NCBI RefSeq assembly: GCF_003255815.1
Contig: NC_037689.1
Location: 140,409,356-140,473,355 of the forward strand
Length of the DNA: 64,000 nt
Source of the DNA: Theropithecus gelada
Lineage: Eukaryota; Chordata; Mammalia; Primates; Cercopithecidae
Direction of reading: 5' to 3'
The translations under genes and the position numbers were made by a program. Under the pieces are notes generated by a model. It was not told the DNA's origin, did no database searches, and saw only the letters and a program-made list of their open reading frames with translations. This document shows positions 35,687-47,515 of the stretch, piece by piece; the first letter of the stretch is position 1; every line of letters starts with the position of its first letter.

Positions 35687-35934
35687 GGCTGGCAGCAGTG
35701 GCTCACGCCTGTAATCCCAGCACTTTGGGAGGTTGAGGCAGGTGGATCACCTGAGGTTGGGAGTTTGAGACCAGCCTGACCAACATGGAGAAACCCCATC
35801 TCAATGAAAAATACAAAATTAGCCGGGCGTGGTGGTGCATGCCTGTAACCCCAGCTACTTGGGAGCCTGAGGCAGGAGAATCGCTTGAACCCGGGAGACG
35901 GAGTTTGAGGTGAGCCGAGATCGCGCCATTGCAC
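35687..35934 (+). mobile_element. AluS SINE, 3'-truncated
   Basis: Starts 'ggctggcagcagtggctcac', has 'tggatcacctgaggttggga' and 'cgcttgaacccgggagacgg', of AluS type. It stops within the right arm at 'tcgcgccattgcac', lacking the last 40 or so bases and the A tail. No clear target duplication. Confidence 0.93.
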
Positions 35935-36105
35935 CACTGTTTAACTGAGTGGAATTATAAAATATTAAAAGCTTAAAAAGTTTAAAAGTTAAGCATTAAA
36001 GCTGTTTTCAAATATTACAAAGCCTATAATGATGCTAAGAAATGATTCTTGAGAAGTAGTCAAGAAAATAGAAGTCGAACTAATAGACGGGAATAAGAAG
36101 GTAGG

Positions 36106-36485
36106 TGTATTAGTTTGCTAGGGCTTCTGCAACACGGGTTATCAGGCTGGGTGACTTGAACAACAGAAATTTATTTTCTCACAGTTCTGAACCCCAGAAA
36201 TCTGAGATGAAAGTGTTGGCAGAGTTGGTTTCATTCTGAGGCCTCTCTCCTTGGATTGTAGATGGCTATTTTCTCTCTATGATTTCACATGGTCATTTCT
36301 CTGTGTGTGTATTGCGTCTTCTTACGAAGACACCAGTCATATTGGAATAGGGCTCAATGTAACGATCTCATTTTACCTTAATTATCTCTTTAAGGATCTA
36401 TCTCAAAATAGAGTAACATTTGTAGATACTAGGAGTTAGGACTTCATCATATAAATTTTGAGGGGACATATTTTAGACAATAAGA
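36106..36485 (-). mobile_element. MLT1-type MaLR solo LTR
   Basis: Plus-strand reading begins 'tgtattagtttgctagggct' and has 'aacaacagaaatttattttc', 'ctgaggcctctctccttgga', 'aattatctctttaaggatct' and 'tttgaggggacatatttta'. Flanks GTAGG and GTGAG match at only three of five bases. It is noncoding. Confidence 0.85.
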
Positions 36486-37848
36486 GTGAGCAATCAGAAA
36501 TCAAGGAAAAAGCTTTCTAACAATTAGAGGTGCAAAAAGCTGTGTTGATATGTTGTGAGCTCCATATTACTAGAAATGATTAAGGAGATGGTGTAATTAA
36601 TGTTGAAAAGGGAATTCTTTTAGTTGGGAGAAAGATTAAGCTAAATTACATTTCCACTTTTCTTTATATGGTGATAAATAATCCGTAAAGCATAATTTGA
36701 AGTTATCTACATGCATTTTTCTCTGTTCACACTTAAGTTGTGTTTCCTTAAACAACCAAACAATTAATAACCAAACTATTAATCAAATACAACTGTCTGG
36801 GTAAGTTGATTAGTACAAATAATAAATGATTAAAATCATAGTACTCTGGATATTTTTATAGTACTTCATAATTTACATAAGACTTTTAGTGTACATTATT
36901 TTAAAATTTCACCGTAACATGAAAATTATGGTAAATAAATTATTAGTATATCCAATTTATAGATGTGGGTATTAAGACAGAGTGATCAGAAGAAAACCAC
37001 TTCTCCATGTAAGACAGATTGATGTGGAAAATGCTCCAAGACACCCCGAGTTTATGGTACTCATTGATACTTCTATGCAGTTAGGAAGCTTCATTGGAAA
37101 AGTTTAAGTAATTCTGCCACACAATGCTGTCACCTTGCTGTAGAGGAACATTAGTCTTACGTGAAGAAGTGCTTTTTGTATGCAACTGATTATATATCTA
37201 AGAGAAACTGCTTATGAAAATACCTTGTACTTCAAGGAGTTGCTTTGTTCACAGCTAATTAATCCATCAGAGAAAGCCTCAAGTAATCACTTTCACTCCT
37301 GTTCAATCAATCTGGACCAGATATAAAACCCTGACCCTTAGAGAAGTCTCTAATCTCAAACCTCTGGATATGTCTTTTATAATATCTTCTGGCATGTTCA
37401 GAATAATAATAACCAATTAATGAATGATATTCTTTTACTTTTATTCTAGCCCTAGAAAACACAAACTGGGTTATGTTGCCAAAGGGGTTGGGTTTAATTA
37501 TGTTGAAAAGTCTTTTACTTTAATTTTTATAATGAGCCAATTTTATACTTCTGAAGTGAATAGTATTTGTTGGATTCTGAGATTTTGCTTCTGAAGCAGG
37601 ATGTTTTGAAATTGCCAATTTGACATGAACATTTTTACATTGGTGATGTTTTGATATGCCCAAGTCAAAATAGCTATGGTGCATTATAAAACATTTTTTT
37701 TAAAGTATCAAGTAATGTGAGCAATGTACATCCCTAACTCTCATCTCTTCCTAGAGTTTTACTTATACTAGAGATTTCTGACATTTGTGAGGATCATAAT
37801 GGGGTAAGACACAAAGGATGCATGCATATTCCTTGGGTGTAAAAGAAA

Positions 37849-37851
<3 letters not shown>
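36486..37851. other. unassigned AT-rich sequence
   Basis: No gene is seen. The stretch at 36850-36990 ('cataatttacataagactt', 'gtatatccaatttatagatg') is probably a decayed sense MIR. Confidence 0.45.
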
Positions 37852-37918
<67 letters not shown>

Positions 37919-37986
37919 GGATGGATGGATGGATGGATGGATGGATGGATAGATAGACAGACAGACAGACAGAAAGACAGACAGAC

Positions 37987-38056
<70 letters not shown>
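37852..38056. repeat. compound GATA/GATG/GACA tetranucleotide microsatellite
   Basis: About 205 bases: some 16 GATA units, 8 GATG units, 2 GATA, a GACA block broken by one GAAA, then about 17-18 GATA units. The minus-strand 111-codon frame through it is only repeat translation. Expected to be highly length-variable. Confidence 0.96.
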
Positions 38057-38324
38057 AATATGACTATTTTGGCTCAGGTGTACTAAAATTTTCTCCATGT
38101 CTAATTAGCCATATAAATTTAGTCTCTTTACTATCGTTTTTCAGAACCTGGACTTAGCCAGGCCTGGCACAGGGTCCTCAGCTGCCTTCCATAAGGTCTC
38201 TCAACAGTTTCCCTCCTAACTCTAGATTCAGTGAAGTCTTTGTGAGGGCAGGTGGGGATATATATGAGGGATTTTTTTTTCCAAGGAAAACCTACTTTTT
38301 AATGGTTTCATAAATTTTCTAGAG

Positions 38325-38517
38325 CAGTGGGGTTTCACACTTGAGCTTGCATCAAAATGACCTGGAGAACTTGCTAACACACAGACTCCTGAAACCCACA
38401 CTGAGAGTTTCTAATTCAGTAGGTCTTTATGGGGAATGGGAACTAATAGTTTGCATTTGTAACAAGTTCCTGGGTGCTCCTGATGCAGCATATCCAGATT
38501 AGACACTGAGGAACACT
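38325..38517 (+). mobile_element. MER5A hAT-Charlie element
   Basis: Begins 'cagtggggtttcacacttga' and has 'gcatcaaaatgacctggaga', 'ctaattcagtaggtctttat' and 'tgcatttgtaacaagttcc', ending near 'actgaggaacactac'. The length of about 193 bases suits complete MER5A (about 189). It is nonautonomous and long inactive. Confidence 0.88.
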
Positions 38518-38518
38518 A

Positions 38519-39030
38519 CCCTAACATTGGTCACTACCTCAATCTCAGTCTGAATGCTCTAAGATCTTCTTATGCACATAGAAGTTCTGACTTTAGAGAG
38601 TACAGAGGTATCTTGCAATAGAAATTTTATTTAATCTCTCTCTTCTAGTTAATCAAAAAGCTCTGTCAGTACTTTTCTACCCATTGTTAATAAGTGTTCT
38701 CAGTCCTACAAGATTCTGTCCTTGAATCTCTGTACAAGAAAACCTTTTACTTCTGCTTTACCTGGAAACCAAGACACTCTGTTTGCTTTGTGTTTCTTCT
38801 TAGAAATCCCTCTGCAGTTCCATTTTCCCACATATAACAACAACATCCAATTCTAAAAATGAAACTTGCACACAAATTACTGTAGCATTAAGATGTACGC
38901 ATCCTTTTTACTACTCTCATCCCCACAGGATCCTGCTTCTCTTGATCTTTTACGAACAAGCATATTGTCTCTGTGTATGGTATTCCCAATGCCAGACCCT
39001 CTTCTTTATTATCCTTGTAGTTCATATTAA
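38519..39030. other. unassigned sequence
   Basis: Pyrimidine-leaning text without recognised gene or repeat. Confidence 0.45.
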
Positions 39031-39034
39031 CCAT

Positions 39035-39305
39035 ACTGGAGAGGCAGTGTCATCTAATGGTTATGGCTTCTATTTATAATGCTTAAATTACTTACATTCA
39101 AATCATATTCTTACCACTTACTGTGTTCCCTGGGGAATGTTATTGAATCTCTGTGTCTCAGTTTGTCACCTGTAAAAATGTGGATGGTAATAATGCCTAG
39201 TTTCACATGGTGATTATGAGGTATGAGGATTAAAATACTTATTATTTGTATATAACTGTACGTTATGCTTAGCACACAGAAGATAAGTAAATGTATGGCG
39301 GAAAA
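39035..39305 (-). mobile_element. MIR SINE, nearly complete
   Basis: Reverse MIR from 'gcagtgtcatctaatggtta' through 'ctctgtgtctcagtttgtca' and 'gattatgaggtatgaggatt' to 'tatgcttagcacacagaag'. About 270 bases, close to full length. Confidence 0.82.
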
Positions 39306-39738
39306 GCTATAAATTATTTTAGTTATCCCTAGACCTAAAATACTCTATCCTTCAATATTTCTGGAAAGGCAATTTTATCCTCAATGTTGCTCAGAAATTC
39401 ATTCATTTATCTTTAGTTGAAATACTTTTTTCTTACTTCCTGCTCCTTAATCCACTGCAATATTTCTTCTACCACTAAGCTCCCTACTTTTTCAAGGTCA
39501 CCGTCAAATGTCAAAACTAAAGTCATCTTTTCTGCGACCATTTTCTTTCAATACATCTTTAAACAGGTTGAACACTCTATCTTTGCAAATGCTGTACAAA
39601 CTTAGATTCATCTTTTCTTTATCAATTTACAATATTCCATTCCCGTAAATAGTATTTGTTCTACTTGAAAAATGAGCTTGTGGCAAACACCAAAGAAAAA
39701 CACCTGAAAGGCAAAATAAAATACCTTGAAAGTACTTG

Positions 39739-41225
39739 TGTGAGGCCTTTTTTGTGTTGCTATAATTACCTGCCTTTGAGTCATTTATAAAGAAAAGAGG
39801 GTTAATTCATTCATGGTTCTCCTGGCTGTACAGGAAGCATGGCACTGGAATCTGTTCAAATTCTGTGGAGGCCTCAGGGAGCTTACAATCATGGTAAAAG
39901 ACAGAAGAGGGATCACTGTATCACATGGTGAGAGCAGGAGCAAGGTGGGAGGTGCTACACATTTTTAAACAACCATATCTCATGAGAATCCACTCATTAT
40001 CAATATTAAAACACTAAGCCATGAGGGATCTGCCCCAATGACCCAAACACCTTCCACCAAGCTTACTTCCAACATTGGGGATTACATTTGAACATGAGAT
40101 TTGTGTGGGACAAATACCCAAACCATATCATTCTGCCACTGGCTGCTCAAATCTTATGTTCTTCTCACATTTCAAAATACAATCATCCTTTCTCAATAGT
40201 CCCCCAAAGTCTTAACTCATTCCAACATTAACTCAAAAGTCCAAAGTTCAAGTCAAAGTCTCATCAGGATTTAAGTTTACTCCACCTATGAATCTGTAAA
40301 ATCAGAATAAATTATTTACCTCCAAGATACAATGGGGGTACCTGCATTGGGTAAACATTCCCATTCAAAGATGAAGAAATTGGTCAAAAGAAAGCAAAAA
40401 TCCCCAAGCAAGTTTGAAACACACCAGGGCAGTCATTAAGTATTAAAGCTGCAAAATAATCTTCTGACTCCATATCTCATATCCAGGACACACTAGTGTA
40501 AGGGGTGATGTCCCAAGGCCTTGGTCAGCTCCACTCCTGTGGCTTTGCAGGTTACAATCCCCACTGATGCTTTCAGGGTTTAGAATTAAGTGGTTGCAGC
40601 ATTTCTAGGCTAAGGGTACAAGTTGCTATTGGATCTACCATTCTGGATGCTGGAGGATGGTGTCCCCTTTCCCACAGTTTCACTAGGAGTGCCCCAGTGG
40701 GAAGTCTATGGGGGGGCCTTCAATACCAACATTTCCCCTCTGCACTGTCCTAGCAGAGTTTCTTTGTGAGGGCTCCACCCTAGCAGCAAACTTCTGCCTG
40801 GGCATGTAAGCATTCTCATACATCCTCTAAAATGTAGGTGAGGCTGCCAAGCATCCTTCAGTCTTGCACACTGCAGGCCTACAAGTTTAACATCACATGG
40901 AATCTACCAAGACTTACAGCTTGCATACTCTGAAGCAGCAGCCATAGTAGTATCTGGGGCCCTTTGAGAGAAAGTTGTATCCAGCATGGCCGGGGTGAAA
41001 GGAACAGCCTCCTGGGGTGGCACAAAGCAGTAATGCCCTAGCCAGGTCCAGGAAAACATTTTTTTCCTCCTAAGCTTCCAGGTCTCTGATAGGAGGAATA
41101 GCCTGGAAGTCTTCTAAAATGCCTTCCAGGCCTTTTGTCCATTGTCTTGGTTATCATGGCATGGATTAAGCTTCTTCTACTATGGCTCCAAACTTGTAAA
41201 CCTCCCAGATCCAAGCAAAAGCCAT
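39739..41225 (-). mobile_element. partial MST/THE1-type MaLR provirus: one LTR plus internal part
   Basis: The LTR at 39739-40130 shows 'ataaagaaaagagggttaat', 'gggagcttacaatcatggta' and 'aacaccttccaccaagctt'. Internal sequence follows at 40131-41225: 'agtcccccaaagtcttaac', a 'tacaatgggggtacctgcat' block, 'gctccactcctgtggctttg', 'ggatctaccattctgg' and 'gcaaacttctgcctgggca'. In element orientation this is the 3' LTR with adjacent internal sequence; the 5' part and 5' LTR are missing. I see no open frame of note. The right limit is approximate. Confidence 0.85.
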
Positions 41226-41835
41226 ATAGTTAATTGGGTGAATTCTACGTGAAAGGAAGTTTTGTGGCCATGTTTTAGTATCAGAGCATGATCTTGGGGT
41301 GGGGGGGCTCACCATTCTAGATCCACCCTAATTGCCACAGTGAAATAGCTATTCCCCCAAAATTGTACTCTTCCTGAAAGATACTTAGATAAATATTATT
41401 TTCTAAGCTTCATTATATTCCTACTGATATTCTAACATACCATATATATTGGCACCTAGGGAGTAACCTGGATGGTTTACCCTATTTGTTTGGCTCAGAT
41501 ATATTTTAGTCATTTTATAAAATGGTAACAATTTGGAATATTTCTCATAGGAACAAATATTGTTTTCCGATATAATTTTCAATGGATGAACAGTAGCTTA
41601 TGGTATCAAGGTGTCATAATGTACTTAAAGAAACTCATAATATTAACATTTATAGATTTTCTATATCTTGATAGTATTCACAAATATATTCTACTACTTA
41701 TATATCGCTGTCAATAAGTATTTGCACATTGGATTATTTCATTTGGAGGAATCCTTAGAAGTAAACTTGATAGTTCAGTTAATATGAATATTTCAAGGCA
41801 TCTCATAGATACTACCCTCCCCTGAAAATATCTGG
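41226..41835. other. unassigned AT-rich sequence
   Basis: Follows the provirus piece. It has a G run at 41301-41307 and otherwise ordinary AT-rich DNA. No gene is seen. Confidence 0.45.
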
Positions 41836-41839
41836 GTGA

Positions 41840-42470
41840 AGACTGTCATTGGAAGAGAGAGCCTGAGACCATGAGGCAAGTGTGTATTTGGTGTATTCCA
41901 GGAAGGACAAGCTGGCTACTGTTGCTGCAACTGAGTGAGTGAAAGGGAAGAGGAGAAAATGAAGTTATAAAGATAGCATGTCACCAGATGATTAGGGCGA
42001 GGTGGGGAGTGGGGGTCTGTTGCAGGCCATTGTAAGAACTTTGTCTTTGACTCTGAATGAGACAGAGAGCCGATGGAATGTTTGGGCAGAGAATAGATGC
42101 AATATACCATGTTTAACAAGGTCATTCTGGCAGCTGTGTTGGGAATGAGGGGCACAAGAAACAGGCTCATTAGGAGACTACCCAAATATAAAAAACAAAC
42201 AAGAAATGGTGGATACTTGGAGCACAGTGATAGCAACAGGTGAAAAACCTAAAATTTGAGTGTCTTTTAAGGGTGGAACTGATAAGAATTGCTAGTTGAC
42301 TGAATATAGGGTGCAAAAGAAAGAGAAGAGTCAGAGATGACTAAGCATGATAGCCTGATGAGCAGAAAGGATGTCATAGTCACTTAGTGAGATCAGGGAA
42401 ACTAGAAGAGAAGACAATATTTTGAGATGGAAATTGAAACTAGCTTAAATCCAAGACACAAAAGTAAAGA
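41840..42470 (-). mobile_element. L2 LINE, long reverse fragment
   Basis: Plus reading follows reverse L2 over some 600 bases: 'aggccattgtaagaactttg', 'tgactctgaatgagacagag', 'aacaaggtcattctggcagc', 'tgtgttgggaatgagg' and 'gagaagagtcagagatgact'. The minus-strand 106-codon frame at 41916-42236 lies inside it and may be partly old L2 text, but it is not functional. Confidence 0.8.
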
Positions 42471-42604
42471 AAATGTCATACACTGATAACTGAGCACTCG
42501 GTTACTAAACTGAATAACTGTGTTAAAGGAGATGAAATGCATAATAACTTGTTTTAATTACTTTCTCAACATATCAGACACATTATTCTTTGTGATATAA
42601 AAAT

Positions 42605-42805
42605 GTGCCTGCTATCCTGGCTATATCAGGTACTAAAAATTTAATCTGAGACGTCATTTTATGTCTTTGAGCCTCAGTTTTCTCAGCCATAAAATAAAGA
42701 GAAAAATAAACCAATGTTATTCAATTGCAAAGATCAAATAAAGTGATGCATGAAGGGTGCTCAGCACAATGTGTGACACACAGTTAAGTTTCAACAAATG
42801 TTAGT
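42605..42805 (-). mobile_element. MIR SINE
   Basis: Reverse MIR: 'tctttgagcctcagttttct', 'cagccataaaataaagag' and 'agggtgctcagcacaatgtg', ending 'tttcaacaaatgttagttcc'. Confidence 0.75.
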
Positions 42806-42819
42806 TCCTTCATTTTTCT

Positions 42820-42945
42820 TTCTAAACTGTAAATCCCTTTTGAATAGAAACTTTGTCTCTGTAGCCACCACAGCATATATTATGTTACCTTATACATAGT
42901 ATGTGTAGAATATTTATTAATTTAAATGAAATAACTACTTAATAA
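42820..42945 (+). mobile_element. L2 LINE 3' end
   Basis: Sense L2 3' end: 'aaactgtaaatcccttttga', 'ctttgtctctgtagccacca' and 'tacatagtatgtgtagaata' followed by 'tttattaatttaaatga'. Confidence 0.65.
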
Positions 42946-45900
42946 GCACTTGTTTTTAAACCCCATGAATGGTGATCCCAAGTCATATGTGTAATTGTCA
43001 GGTAAGGTTAATTACATACATAATTATTTGTACCTATTATTGATACCATTTATCTCTAGCCAACTGGTGCTTTACAGATAAAGTCTATTTTGCTGGAAAC
43101 TACTTTCAATGCCTGTATTTTTTATTTTTAATTTCTAGTATGAATGCATTTGTATATTGCATTTTCTACATACCCCTTTCAATTCCTCCATTGAAACTGA
43201 GGGACTCATTGTCCTTTTTTTCACCAGGCCTAGGGAGAATTAATAAAATGTTGTTTCTCCTCAGAAAAGGGGACTATGTCTGAGAAATCTGCTCCATTTG
43301 GGTAGCAGTTACAGGAGTGTGCATGCCTTCTAACCTGTGACCTGTGAGACAAGAAACTTCTGCTGAATGCTATGCCTCTCAGGTACAGTTGCTTGGGCTG
43401 AACTGCAATATTCAACATTGGCATAGGGATGGTTGGTGTCAGAAGGGCTAGCTGTGAACACGTGAACTCAGCTCTTTTCTAACTCCAGCCTCTATTGCTC
43501 TATTGCCCATGGAGGAGAAGCAGCTTGAGGCTTTTCATGAACTCTCCAAAGTTTTCCAGGCAATTACCTAATTCTTACTTTCTATTGCATCAGAGTATCA
43601 GAAGAAATTGATTTTCATCAGATTGGAAAGAGTCTGGATAATAGGATTCATGTTCCATACATCACCAGTCTAAGTTGCCAAGATACGCAAGTTTCAGACT
43701 GCTGTGTGAAATTGAAACTCGTTACAAACATAGTTCAGATTGGGCTCCCTGACTGCAGTTGAAACAACCTAAATGATAGCAGTTTTCTCTTGTTTACCTT
43801 TCAGCAATTGCACCCAATCACAAGGAGACACCTCATCAGCTATTTGGCCAAATTCAGAAATATATCATGGAAATATTTCCAAATAAATTAGTACTTATCA
43901 TTTCTTTTAAGGTCTGCAGAGAAGAAAATTCTCAACCTTCTTCACCTTACAGTAGAACTGAGTGAACTTCATCATCAATAAATGCTTCCTTATTTCCAAC
44001 TTAACTCTCTCAGTTTGTGGTTTCTGGTTTTTTGTTCTCTTCTCTTTGGACCACTCAAACCTTTCTTTTGCAAAGACTTGAAAGTTCCACATTAAATTAA
44101 TCATGGTTGCAACTTAGGTATAGAACTGTGCTTACAAAAATATTATCAATGTCTTGTAAGCAAATAATATTTTACATTAACCAAATATAACAAGCAAAAA
44201 CCTCAAAATGATTACTTTTGTAAATCTAAATTCAGTTATAAATCTCAGTATAAAACAACTTTCTTGTTATTTGAATTAATGAATTGAACATTAAATGTAT
44301 TTATATATTTATTTATTTAGATTTTCTCTTTTTCTAAAAATAATTTTAGGTGGCTAGAAATTAAATTTAGGCTGTTGCTATTTAAAATTTAATACAAACA
44401 AAGTCAGAATTTAGTGTGTGTGTCAAATAGGTTACATAAAATTAATAAAAAGCAAATAATATAGTACAATCTGAAAAAAGTAAAACATAAAGAAAAGAAA
44501 TAATTGATTTGAGAAGTAAAATATTACAGATGGGGCCATTGATTAGACACAGATGAAATAGTCAAACAGATGAGCATGAATACAAAAGGGTCATGATTAA
44601 ATTAGATAATAAAGTACATATTAGGATTATCTTGGCTTGTCTCAATTTTGAAGCATATTTATAAAATTATAAGAGACTACAGTTTAAGACATTTGCAATT
44701 TAGTGTTAAGCATTTTTTTAGTACATCGTTTTATTGAACCTTTAAGTCAGTGTGGCCATGTGATGATACAAATGTAAAATGCCTGGCTTTAAATTATCAC
44801 CTAGGGAATGTGAAGTTCATGGAAATGAGCAGGGTGCCATTCATTAGCATGTCAAAGACGTTTCTTCAACAGGATGCCATTAAATTATTGTGGTGATAAT
44901 TGAGACACTAAAAAGAGACAGATGCTGGGTCTGTAGTTCCTAAGATCTTATAACCCATTAGCAATTAAATTTCAATGAGCTAACATAATTTCAGTCTCAC
45001 TAAATTAACAACTGGGGATATTTTTTTTGAAGCTGTATTTTTCCAGACCAGTTTTGGCTGAGTTGTAAAGGAAATTGAAACGCCAGTATAGTACAGGAAT
45101 CAAGACACACAGCACGCAGGTATAGGGATGTGCCCTACTCTCAGGCCTGGAGTTTGGGTGGCAGCCAACCAACGCAGGACTGCAAGTGGCAGTCCAATTA
45201 TATCAGAGTGTTCTGATGGTCATTGCAGTTGTGAAGAACAAAAATGTACGGGCAGAAGGTCAGATTTTTCCGGGAAGACATATGACTGTTTTCTCTCTCT
45301 AGGTAAGGAAGATAACCTTAGAGACTGTGGGGATCAGTGATTCACGGGAAAACAGGAAGGCAACACAATTCCAATGTGACTGGTCTATATTAGGATAGAT
45401 GAGTCTATGCTGTAGTAACAAGTTAATCCAAAAATAGTACTAGTTTAATGCCACAGTATTATATTTTTTGCTCTCTCTAATCTTAATAGAGGAAATGTAA
45501 ATTAAAGCAGTTGTCCTCCATGCAGTGACTCAAATATCCAGACATATTTGATCTCAATAATGTTGTTATGTCAACATGTAGATTAAAGTCTCCAGAGCAG
45601 GGGAAGAGAAAGTAAAGTGGGAACTTGCAATAAAGGTTCTTAATAGGCACAGAAAGGATCACACATTATTTCTACTGACATCCTACAGCCTAGAAAGACC
45701 TACCTGACCTCTGCCTAACTACAATGAAGCTAGAATATATGGAGGAGCCCATGTGTATTTGCAAGCAGTAGATATCTCTGACAGCAGATCTGATCAGAAA
45801 TAGAGGGAGATTAGTACAAGCACGATAATGTTGGTAAAAATTGAAGATATAATCAAATATACAAAGTCAGATTTTCGTGGGTTCTGAAAATCAAGTGGAA

Positions 45901-46000
45901 GGCTTAGGGACCAGTGGGGCTAAACCATTTTTTGTGAAGAGAAAGTGATGGGGAATAAGGAACAGAACCCAAATTCAGTAGTTTGGCAACAGGAGTTTGG
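42946..46000. other. unassigned single-copy-like sequence
   Basis: About 3 kb in which I recognise no repeat or coding gene. Frames are short and without similarity that I know. The block at 44700-45060 has many TAAT/ATTA-core motifs and looks constrained rather than repetitive. 45110-45350 is richer in GC and has the best-looking small frame (70 codons at 45128), but with no family signature. Confidence 0.45.
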
Positions 46001-46004
46001 AAAG

Positions 46005-46130
46005 GCAATAGAGTGGAAAGAATGTGAACTCTAGAATTATGTAGGTATTAGGTTATATCCTAATTCTACCATTTACTTACTAGAATAACTTGGCATGTTA
46101 CACAATGTCTCTGAGGCTGAATTTTCTTTT
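46005..46130 (-). mobile_element. MIR SINE fragment
   Basis: Reverse MIR left portion: 'aagaatgtgaactctagaat', 'tctaccatttacttactag' and 'aatgtctctgaggctgaatt'. It is cut off by the LTR that follows. Confidence 0.6.
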
Positions 46131-46139
46131 GTATTATTA

Positions 46140-46517
46140 TGAGCTGACTTGTGTCTCTTTAAAATTCATATGTTGAAGTCATAACCCCTAGTATTTTCAA
46201 ATATGACTCTATTTGGAGACAGGGCCTTCAAAGAGATAATTAAGGTAAAACGAGTTCATAAGGATGGGCCCTAATCCAATATGACTGATAGAAGAGAAGA
46301 TTAGGAGATGGACACAAATAGAGGAAAGACCATGTGAAGATGCTGGAAGAAGCTAGCCATCTACAAGCCAAGGGGAGAGGCCTTAATAAGAAACCAACTA
46401 TGCTGACACCTTGATCTTGGCCTTCTAGCCTCCAGAACTGTTAAGAAACAAAGTTCCTGTTGTTTAAGCCACCCAGTCTGTGGTATCTTGTTATGGCAAC
46501 TCTAGCAAACTAATTCA
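46140..46517 (+). mobile_element. MLT1-type MaLR solo LTR
   Basis: Contains 'aaaattcatatgttgaagtc', 'ctatttggagacagggcctt', 'gggccctaatccaatatgac', 'ccatctacaagccaagg' and 'agccacccagtctgtggtat', with the end 'gcaaactaattca'. It is noncoding. The same LTR class occurs in reverse at 36106-36485. Confidence 0.87.
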
Positions 46518-46730
46518 TGTGTCAAAATGTAACAACACCAATACTTTTCCAATATATTTACCTTTCTGTAAAAGCAGGAATATGCTGTACAATGTTATAA
46601 TCAAGCTAATCATTTTGTTGTATTTTTTAAGACATTGCTCTTTAAAGATGGCAATGTTATATCATTTCTCACTGAATTTGCAGTGTTTCACATAAGGCTT
46701 GGGCATTTATAGATGTTATGATATAGTCTG

Positions 46731-46966
46731 TGGAAAGAAGAAAGGGAAGAAGAAAGGAAGGAGGGAGGGATGGAGGGAGGGAAGGGGGAAGGAAGGAAGG
46801 AAGGAAGGAAGGAAGGAAGGAAGGAAGGAAGGAAGGAAGGAAGGAAGGAAGGAATGGAGGAAGGAAGGAAAGAAGGAAAGAAGGAAAGAAGGAAGGAAGG
46901 AAAGAAGGAAAGAAGGAAAAAAGGAAAGAAGGAAAGAAAGAAGGAAAGAAGGAAGGAAGGAAGGAA
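46731..46966. repeat. GGAA-rich polypurine microsatellite
   Basis: About 236 bases of almost pure purine on the plus strand, with 17 unbroken GGAA units at 46787-46854 flanked by GGGA and AAAGAAGG variants. Frames on both strands here (Gly/Arg/Lys/Glu or Ser/Phe repeats) are translation artefacts. Confidence 0.97.
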
Positions 46967-46974
46967 ACTCATGA

Positions 46975-47384
46975 TACCCAGAAAATCTTATTAACAGGGA
47001 TGCAGAGAGAATAAGTAATGATGGTTAAAACTCAGGTAGAGTCTTGGCAGAAAATTTAAGACATCAACCAAAATGGCTATGAACACTAAGCCATCTTTAC
47101 TAAAGCAAATATTTCTAATATGCTTCATGCTAAGGGCCAGAATCAGGGTTAAGGTAGGAGACAATCATCATATCTGTCTACAGTAGAGGTATGCAGGTGT
47201 GGGAATTCAGACAAGTACTGAAAACACCAAAAAACATTTACTTTACTGTCTAAAGACCTTGTGAAACATTCAATAACCTTATCATGAATTTTTTCTGTGT
47301 TTCAAATGATGACAATGCACTTAGGATCTTAGATGATGGATTTCAATGTACAGGAGCCTCTTTGCTGAGGACATCTGAGGCATA
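46975..47384. other. unassigned sequence
   Basis: No gene or named repeat is seen. Confidence 0.4.
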
Positions 47385-47515
47385 AATAATGATTCAATAC
47401 AGCCAATATTTACTCAGCACCTTCCTGTACAAGGCACTCTGCTCAGATATAAAGGCAATAGAAAGGTGACTAAAACCCAGTTCTGGTCCCCAGAGCTTGC
47501 AAAACTGTGCTATTT
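47385..47515 (-). mobile_element. L2 LINE 3' end fragment
   Basis: Contains 'gattcaatacagccaatatt', 'tactcagcaccttcctgtac' and 'aaggcactctgctcagata', then 'aaaggtgactaaaacccag', the reverse of the L2 3' end. Confidence 0.72.

Noticed and set aside
37852..38056. CRISPR-like regular repeats
   Set aside because: Simple tetranucleotide units without spacers, in a primate genome.
37763..38098. 111-codon Ile/Tyr/Leu/Ser repeat protein, minus strand
   Set aside because: Translation of the GATA/GACA microsatellite.
45128..45340. 70-codon Cys-containing frame as a possible small gene
   Set aside because: No signal peptide, no known cysteine pattern and no splice or polyadenylation context. Length is within chance expectation.
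46688..47014. Several 70-94 codon frames (Gly/Arg/Lys/Glu-rich or Ser/Phe-rich)
   Set aside because: They are all translations of the GGAA microsatellite in different frames and strands.
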